Origin: Nocardioides seonyuensis
Lineage (GTDB): Bacteria; Actinomycetota; Actinomycetes; Propionibacteriales; Nocardioidaceae
Length of the DNA: 64,000 nucleotides
NCBI RefSeq assembly: GCF_004683965.1
Contig: NZ_CP038436.1
Coordinates: 1,364,001-1,428,000 of the forward strand
Reading direction: 5' to 3'
Below, piece by piece: positions 59,365 through 64,000 of the stretch. Within the stretch, counting starts at the first letter, position 1. Every line of letters begins with the position of its first letter. The translations under genes were made by a program, and so were the position numbers. Under the pieces are notes generated by a model. That model ran no database searches. It saw only the letters and a program-made list of their open reading frames with translations, and had not been told where the DNA came from.

Positions 59365-59973
59365 GTGCCCTACCTCCTGCGTCTGCGCCTGCCCGACGTC
59401 CCCGGCTCCCTCGGTCGCGTGGCGAGCGCGATCGGTGAGGCGGGGGGCGACATCGAGGCGATCGAGATCGTCGAGAAGGACGGCGACTACGCAGTCGACG
59501 ACGTGCTCCTCGAGATCCCGCACGGCACGATGCCCGACTCGATCGTCTCGGCCTGCAGCATCCTCGACGGCGTCAGCGTGCTGTGGATCAACCACTACGC
59601 CGCCGGCGGCAACATCTTCCTCGACCTGGAGGTGGTCGAGGCCCTCACCGAGGATCCGTCCTCGGCCCGCGACCGCGTCATCGAGATGATGCCGGTTGCG
59701 TTCCGCGTCGACTGGGCCGCCTCCGTGCGACCCGGTGAGGGCGCGGACTGTCACGTCGTCCACGCCACGGAGGCTGCTCCGCGCACCCTCCCCTGGGTCG
59801 AGGTCGCCGTTCCGACCCGGCTGCCGGGCGACGCCGTCTACGTCGAGTGCGCGGCGCCCTTCGGGGACGACGTGGTCCGGATGGGGCGCCGCGGCGGTCC
59901 GGAGTTCCTCGACTCCGAGCTGGCGCGGCTCGGCCACCTGCTCGGCCTGGCCCACACCATCAGCCGCTCCTGA
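59365..59973 (+). CDS. ACT domain protein
   Basis: 202 residues with an N-terminal ACT domain (about 1-75: PYLLRLRLPDVPGSLGRVASAIGEAGGDIEAIEIVEKD, the glycine turn that binds amino acids). A second domain of unknown type follows (HTVEAAP-like, RRGGPEFLDSELARLGHLLGLAHTI). GTG 59365 lies 10 bases after the recD stop. ACT proteins sense amino acids; the effector here is not visible. The last codon touches the start of a long inverted repeat. Confidence 0.85.
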   Translation: MPYLLRLRLPDVPGSLGRVASAIGEAGGDIEAIEIVEKDGDYAVDDVLLEIPHGTMPDSIVSACSILDGVSVLWINHYAAGGNIFLDLEVVEALTEDPSSARDRVIEMMPVAFRVDWAASVRPGEGADCHVVHATEAAPRTLPWVEVAVPTRLPGDAVYVECAAPFGDDVVRMGRRGGPEFLDSELARLGHLLGLAHTISRS

Positions 59974-60034
59974 TACTCCGTATCAAGAAGCTCCTGTGTG
60001 GGCGCCTGACACCACCCATTTGATACGGACTATC
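59971..60034. repeat. Inverted repeat pair at convergent gene ends
   Basis: gatactccgtatcaa (59972-59986) is complementary to ttgatacggactatc (60020-60034) except for one base, with 33 bases between. The left copy extended by one base (tgatactccgtatca, 59971-59985) is itself a perfect 6-bp palindrome around tcc. It includes the ACT stop codon. It could be a terminator with a long loop or a protein-binding site. Confidence 0.6.
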
Positions 60035-60041
60035 GGGGGAG

Positions 60042-60482
60042 TCAGCGGCGCTCGAGCAGGAACAGCGGGATCTGGCGCTCGGTCTTCTTCGCGTACGACG
60101 CATAGGTCGGCCAGGTCTCGACGGCACGCTGCCACCAGACCTCGCGCTCCTCGCCGCTGAGCTCGCGGACGTCGTACGTCGCCTTGTCGGCGCCGTCCTG
60201 CAGGTCGACCTCGGGGTGGTGCCGGAAGTTCGCGGCCCACTCCGGGTCCTCGGGCGCCCCGCCCATGGAGGCCACCGCGAGGTAGCTCCCCTCGTGCTCG
60301 ACCCGCATCACGGGGTTCTTGCGCAGCTTGCCCGAGCGCCAGCCGATCGAGGTGATCACCACGACCGGATAGTTGGTGCCGGGGAGCGTGCCGCCCTCGA
60401 CGCCGTCGGTGGCCTCGTAGACCTCGACGTTGTCGCGGACCCACTTGCTCGCGCTGGGTGCGTACTCACCTGTGAGTGCCAT
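60042..60482 (-). CDS. Nitroreductase/deazaflavin-dependent oxidoreductase (DDN family)
   Basis: 146 residues, small split-barrel fold. Family motifs: PVVVITSIGWRSGKLRKNPVMRVEHEGSYLAVASMGG near residues 42-78, then ANFRHHPEVDLQDG near 92. DDN-type proteins use coenzyme F420 in actinobacteria. ATG 60480-60482 follows GTGGGGGG; the longer frame to 60596 is not supported. Confidence 0.9.
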   Translation of the reverse strand: MALTGEYAPSASKWVRDNVEVYEATDGVEGGTLPGTNYPVVVITSIGWRSGKLRKNPVMRVEHEGSYLAVASMGGAPEDPEWAANFRHHPEVDLQDGADKATYDVRELSGEEREVWWQRAVETWPTYASYAKKTERQIPLFLLERR

Positions 60483-60522
60483 GCCCCCCACAACAACACG
60501 GGTCGCCCAGCGATTCCAGCGA

Positions 60523-60774
60523 TTACCCGACCTCGGGCTCCGAGGCGGGTACGACGTCGTCGGCCGCGTCGTCCTTGGCCGGCGCGAGGTCGACACCGGG
60601 CTCGCTCCAGAACCACTCCGAGGCGACGGTCAGCAGGACCCAGCACACGCCCACGGCGAGGAGGTAGCGGGTCAGCGCGACGTCGAACGCCATCTCCCCC
60701 GCCGCCGCACCTGCGAGAGCCGGCGACGTCAGCAGTGCCGCGACGACGAGGACCAGTCCGGACAGGGGCTTCAT
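60523..60774 (-). CDS. Small membrane protein at the end of the flagellar export operon
   Basis: Not a recognised family. 83 residues with two hydrophobic segments (LSGLVLVVAALLTSPALAGAAAG and RYLLAVGVCWVLLTVA) and an acidic tail. Its ATG overlaps the flhA stop by 4 bases, which suggests co-translation. The first segment could instead be a signal peptide. A role in flagellar export is inferred only from this overlap. Confidence 0.7.
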   Translation of the reverse strand: MKPLSGLVLVVAALLTSPALAGAAAGEMAFDVALTRYLLAVGVCWVLLTVASEWFWSEPGVDLAPAKDDAADDVVPASEPEVG

Positions 60775-62816
60775 GCGCTCACCGCCTGCCGCTCACCGGA
60801 GACGAGGCCGACCGAGGTGACCTGAGCGGCGCCGCCGAGCTCGGTGTAGGACAGCACGGGGGTGCCGGGCAGGGCCGGGAGGACCATGCGTCGTACGGCG
60901 GAGCGCAGCTGGGGCGCGCAGACGAGGACCGGCCTGATCCCCCGTTCCTCCGCAGCGGTGCGCAGGTCGGCGAGCTCGGCGAGCACGGTCTGGCCGGTGA
61001 GCGGGTCGAGGGCGATCATCGGGCCCTGCTCGCCGGGACGCATGGCCTCGAGCATCCGCTGCTCCAGCATCGGGTCGAAGCTGAGCACGTGGACCGTGCC
61101 CTGCGAGAGGTGCGGGGCGACGATCGCCGGACCGAGCGCGGCACGGGCCGCCTCCACCAGCGCGTCGGGGTCCTTGGTGACCTGCGCCTTCAGCGACAGG
61201 GACTCGTAGATGCGGACCAGGTCCCGCACGGAGACCTGCTCGTCCAGGAGGCTCTGCAGCACCCGCTGGACCTCGCCGAGGCTCAGCTGGGCCGGAGTCA
61301 GCTCCTCCACCACGACGGGGTGCTGGCGCTGGACGAGGTCGGTGAGCGTCTTGACGTCCTCACGCCCGAGCAGGCGGCCGGCGTGCGAGGCGACGACCTC
61401 GGCGAGGTGGGTGGTGATGACCGAGGCACGGTCCACGACCGTGGCGCCGCTCAGCTCGGCCTGGACTCGCAGCTCCGCGGGGATCCATCGTGCCTCGAGG
61501 CCGAAGACCGGCTCGGTGGTCGACTCGCCGGGGAGCGCGCCGAGGGTGTCGCCGATCGCCAGCACGGTGCCGCGCGGTGCCTCGCCGCGGGCGACCTCGA
61601 TGCCGAAGAGCCGGATGGCGTAGGTCCTGGCTGGGAGGTCCAGGTTGTCGCGGGTGCGGACCGGCGGGACGATGATGCCCAGGTCGCCGGCGACCTTGCG
61701 GCGCAACGCCTTGACGCGGTCGAGCAGGTCGCCGCCGTTGGCAGCGTCGACGAGGTCGATGATGTCGGGCGCCAGCTCGAGGCCCAGCGGGTCGACCTGG
61801 ATCTCCGCGGCCAGCAGCTCCGGGGTGTCGGTCGGGATCTCGACGGCATGACCCTCGAGGACCTGCTCGGGTTCGACCTCGGGTTTCGGCACGCGGCTCG
61901 AGGCGAGCAGCATGATGCCCCCGGCGATCATGAAGGGCAGCTTGGGCAGGCCCGGGATGAGGCAGATGAAGAGGGCCGAGAAGCCGGCGACCTGGAGCGG
62001 GAGCCGCTGGCGGCCGACCTGGCGCAGGATGTCGGAGCCCATGTCGGCGTCGCTGGTGGACCGGGTGACGATGAGGCCGGTGGCGACCGAGAGGAGGAGC
62101 GCCGGGATCTGGGAGACGAGGCCGTCGCCGACCGACAGCAGGCTGTAGGTGGAGATGGCGTCGCCGAAGGACATCCCCTTCTGGGCCATGCCCACGGCGA
62201 AGCCGCCGATCAGGTTGACCAGGGTGATCACGATCGCGGCGATCGCGTCGCCCTTCACGAACTTGGACGCACCGTCCATGGCGCCGTAGAAGTCTGCCTC
62301 CGCGTGCACCTCCATCCGCCGGATCCGCGCCTGGTCCTCGTCGATGAGGCCGGAGTTGAGGTCGGCGTCGATCGCCATCTGCTTGCCGGGCATCGCGTCG
62401 AGGGTGAAGCGGGCGCCCACCTCGGCCACGCGCTCGGCACCCTTGGTGATGACGAAGAACTGGATGATCAGCAGGATCGCGAAGACGATGAGGCCGACGA
62501 CCAGCGAGCCGCCGACGACGAAGTGGCCGAAGGTGTCGATGACCTTGCCTGCGTAGCCGTCGAGCAGCACCAGACGGGTGGCGCTGATGTTGAGGGCCAG
62601 CCGGAACAGCGTCATCACGAGGATGACGGCGGGGAACGCGTTGAAGTCGAGGGGCCGGTGGACGAGCATCGCCACCATGAGCACCAGGATCGCGCCGACG
62701 ATGTTGAGCGCGATGAGCATGTCGAGCACGACCGCCGGGAGCGGGACCACCAGCATCGCGATGATGAGCACGACACCGGCCGGGATCCCCAGCTGGGTCA
62801 GGCGCTTGGCTTCCAC
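60771..62816 (-). CDS. flhA: Flagellar biosynthesis protein FlhA
   Basis: 681 residues. Eight N-terminal membrane segments up to about 320, then the FHIPEP motif region (ARFTLDAMPGKQMAIDADLNSGLI near 140-165, NISATRLVLL near 76) and a C-terminal cytoplasmic domain to 681 that docks export substrates. GTG 62814-62816 has the usual start EAKRLTQLGIPAGVV. It is the export-gate component of the flagellar type III apparatus. It lies 76 bases downstream of flhB. Confidence 0.96.
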   Translation of the reverse strand: MEAKRLTQLGIPAGVVLIIAMLVVPLPAVVLDMLIALNIVGAILVLMVAMLVHRPLDFNAFPAVILVMTLFRLALNISATRLVLLDGYAGKVIDTFGHFVVGGSLVVGLIVFAILLIIQFFVITKGAERVAEVGARFTLDAMPGKQMAIDADLNSGLIDEDQARIRRMEVHAEADFYGAMDGASKFVKGDAIAAIVITLVNLIGGFAVGMAQKGMSFGDAISTYSLLSVGDGLVSQIPALLLSVATGLIVTRSTSDADMGSDILRQVGRQRLPLQVAGFSALFICLIPGLPKLPFMIAGGIMLLASSRVPKPEVEPEQVLEGHAVEIPTDTPELLAAEIQVDPLGLELAPDIIDLVDAANGGDLLDRVKALRRKVAGDLGIIVPPVRTRDNLDLPARTYAIRLFGIEVARGEAPRGTVLAIGDTLGALPGESTTEPVFGLEARWIPAELRVQAELSGATVVDRASVITTHLAEVVASHAGRLLGREDVKTLTDLVQRQHPVVVEELTPAQLSLGEVQRVLQSLLDEQVSVRDLVRIYESLSLKAQVTKDPDALVEAARAALGPAIVAPHLSQGTVHVLSFDPMLEQRMLEAMRPGEQGPMIALDPLTGQTVLAELADLRTAAEERGIRPVLVCAPQLRSAVRRMVLPALPGTPVLSYTELGGAAQVTSVGLVSGERQAVSA

Positions 62817-62892
62817 GTGGTGCCTTTCGGAGGGTCAGTCGCACTGGGCGCCCTCCATGGCACCGGCTGACGCCGTCCTGGCATCAGGGGAT

Positions 62893-64000
62893 TCATCGGC
62901 TGGTCGCGCCGGGTCCTGAGGGTTTCGTGGCCGGCAGTGCCGCGGGGCGTGCCGCGGGGCGTACGGCGGGGCGCGCAGCCTGGCGACGGCGGCGGGCGGC
63001 CAGTGCGACCTCGGGCAGGTCGTCCCCCCGGCGGGGAGTGCTGTGCTGCCCGCCCTTCGCTCCGGCGTTGCGCCGGGAGATGACGAACGCGAGGACCTGC
63101 GCGACCGCGGCGTAGAGCTCGGCCGGGATCTCCTGGCCCACGACGGTCGAGCGGTGCAGGGCTCGCGCGAGGGGCACGTCGCGCACCAGCGGCACCCCGT
63201 GCTCCGTAGCCCGCTCACGGATGCTCTGCGCCACCGCGCCGGCACCCCGGGCGACCACGCGGGGGGCGCCGTTCTCGGCCTCGTAGCGCAGGGCCACCGC
63301 GACGTGGGTGGGGTTGACGAGGACCACGTCCGCGGTGGGGATGTCGGCCATCATGCGGCTGCGGGCGGCGGCGAGCTGCCGCGCGCGGATCGCGCCCTTG
63401 ATCAGCGGGTCGCCCTCGGTCTGCTTGTGCTCGCGCTTGACCTCGTCCTTGGTCATCCGGGTCTGCTTGCCGGTGCGGCGGCGCATCACCGCGTAGTCGG
63501 CCGCGGCCATCAGGATCCCTGCGAACGCCACGTTGCGGATGAGCGCGAACACCTCGTCCTGGACGACGTCGAGCACTGCCGAGATGGGGACCAGCCCCCC
63601 GATGAGCGGCACCATCGACCGGATGGCGGCGTACACCACCAGACCCACCACCGCGCTCTTGATCAGCACCTTGGCGCCCTCCCACAGGGCGTGGCCGCCG
63701 AAGGCCCTCTTGGCACCCTTGAAGAGGTTCAAGCTCTTCAACGACGGCTTGGCACTCTTGGACGCGACGTAGAAGCCGCCCTGCGCCAGGGCCGCCGAGA
63801 CGCCGAGGACCATCACACCCGAGCCGAGGATGACGAGCGTGAGCATCACGTGCTCGAAGCCCCGTCCGAGGAGAGCCGTGGCGTCTGCCACCTCGACGTC
63901 CCCCTGCACGGTGAAGCAGTCGCGCATGAGCTCGGCGAGCGCGGTCAGCTCGTGCCTCATCAGCGGCGGGAGCGCCATCGCGAACGCGAGCAGCGCCGCC
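62893..64000 (-). CDS. flhB: Flagellar biosynthesis protein FlhB, 3' part (start beyond window)
   Basis: The frame is open to base 64000, so the N-terminus is outside. Visible parts: four membrane segments, the cytoplasmic linker with TKDEVKREHKQTEGDPLIKG, the autocleavage motif NPTHVAVALRY (near 63310) and VPLVRDVPLARALHRSTVVGQEIPAELYAAVAQVLAFV, all typical of FlhB/YscU switches. The long Ala/Pro/Arg-rich tail (about 60 residues after the family's usual end) is unusual. It controls the change from rod/hook to filament export. Confidence 0.95.
   Translation of the reverse strand, partial: AALLAFAMALPPLMRHELTALAELMRDCFTVQGDVEVADATALLGRGFEHVMLTLVILGSGVMVLGVSAALAQGGFYVASKSAKPSLKSLNLFKGAKRAFGGHALWEGAKVLIKSAVVGLVVYAAIRSMVPLIGGLVPISAVLDVVQDEVFALIRNVAFAGILMAAADYAVMRRRTGKQTRMTKDEVKREHKQTEGDPLIKGAIRARQLAAARSRMMADIPTADVVLVNPTHVAVALRYEAENGAPRVVARGAGAVAQSIRERATEHGVPLVRDVPLARALHRSTVVGQEIPAELYAAVAQVLAFVISRRNAGAKGGQHSTPRRGDDLPEVALAARRRRQAARPAVRPAARPAALPATKPSGPGATSR

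Noticed and set aside
60216..62870. An 884-residue plus-strand frame over flhA
   Set aside because: Low-complexity shadow of flhA, which has the family's motifs and normal length.

Overview
The window reads as a chromosome segment of a high-GC, Gram-positive actinobacterium. It has an actinobacterial ESX-type (type VII) secretion locus, a GTP-type PEP carboxykinase, an F420/deazaflavin-type oxidoreductase, RecBCD, many GTG starts and flagellar export genes. The mix of type VII secretion with flagella suggests Nocardioides or a close relative (Nocardioidaceae); this is inference from gene content, not a database match. There is no transposase, integrase, CRISPR array or phage gene, so most of the window looks like stable chromosome with a few accessory patches.

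Layout. 1-1545: 5' part of dnaX, the small SRP RNA, tRNA-Ser(GGA) and a terminator. 1773-5541: a four-gene operon of a membrane-anchored beta-propeller-like protein, an ABC ATPase and two membrane proteins. 5613-18065: the type VII secretion locus. It holds mycP, eccB, eccD, a coiled-coil repeat protein, a small helical protein, two WXG100 proteins and a second EccD-like gene on the minus strand, with the three-ATPase eccC diverging on the plus strand. 18083-22617: MOSC protein, HerA-like ATPase, VapB-like protein, LytR_C protein and a CPA1-type antiporter. 22766-25504: a small T7SS satellite operon (WXG100-like protein, EspG-like protein, alpha/beta-hydrolase-like protein), followed by an intergenic repeat tract. 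25643-27921: MoxR/VWA pair. 27973-32700: tRNA-Ser(TGA) and an RDD / Ig-like secreted / RTX-repeat secreted operon.

32814-34932: a PH-like membrane protein, tRNA-Ser(GCT), and a tiny secreted peptide convergent with a TrmB/LuxR-type regulator, which is a candidate peptide-signalling pair. 35021-38955: a GGDEF/EAL protein, a processive GT2 glycosyltransferase and a 70-residue membrane protein, read as a c-di-GMP-controlled exopolysaccharide unit. 39096-42251: pckG, tRNA-Arg(ACG), and a two-gene unit (Cys-rich mini-protein, DUF2892) behind CsoR/CstR-like operators. 42264-48475: patatin, DUF4383, a broken polyphosphate kinase 2 gene, and a run of membrane/hydrolase/DUF4389 genes. 48789-50768: malic enzyme and CsbD. 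50834-59354: recC-recB-recD, each overlapping the next. 59365-64000: ACT protein, deazaflavin-type oxidoreductase, small membrane protein, flhA and the 3' part of flhB.

Strongest leads for new biology: the peptide/regulator pair at 33.5-34.9 kb, the EccD duplication without a visible EccE in the T7SS locus, the EspG/WXG/hydrolase satellite, and the palindromic operators in front of the Cys-rich/DUF2892 pair. Clear decay is seen in the PPK2 gene.
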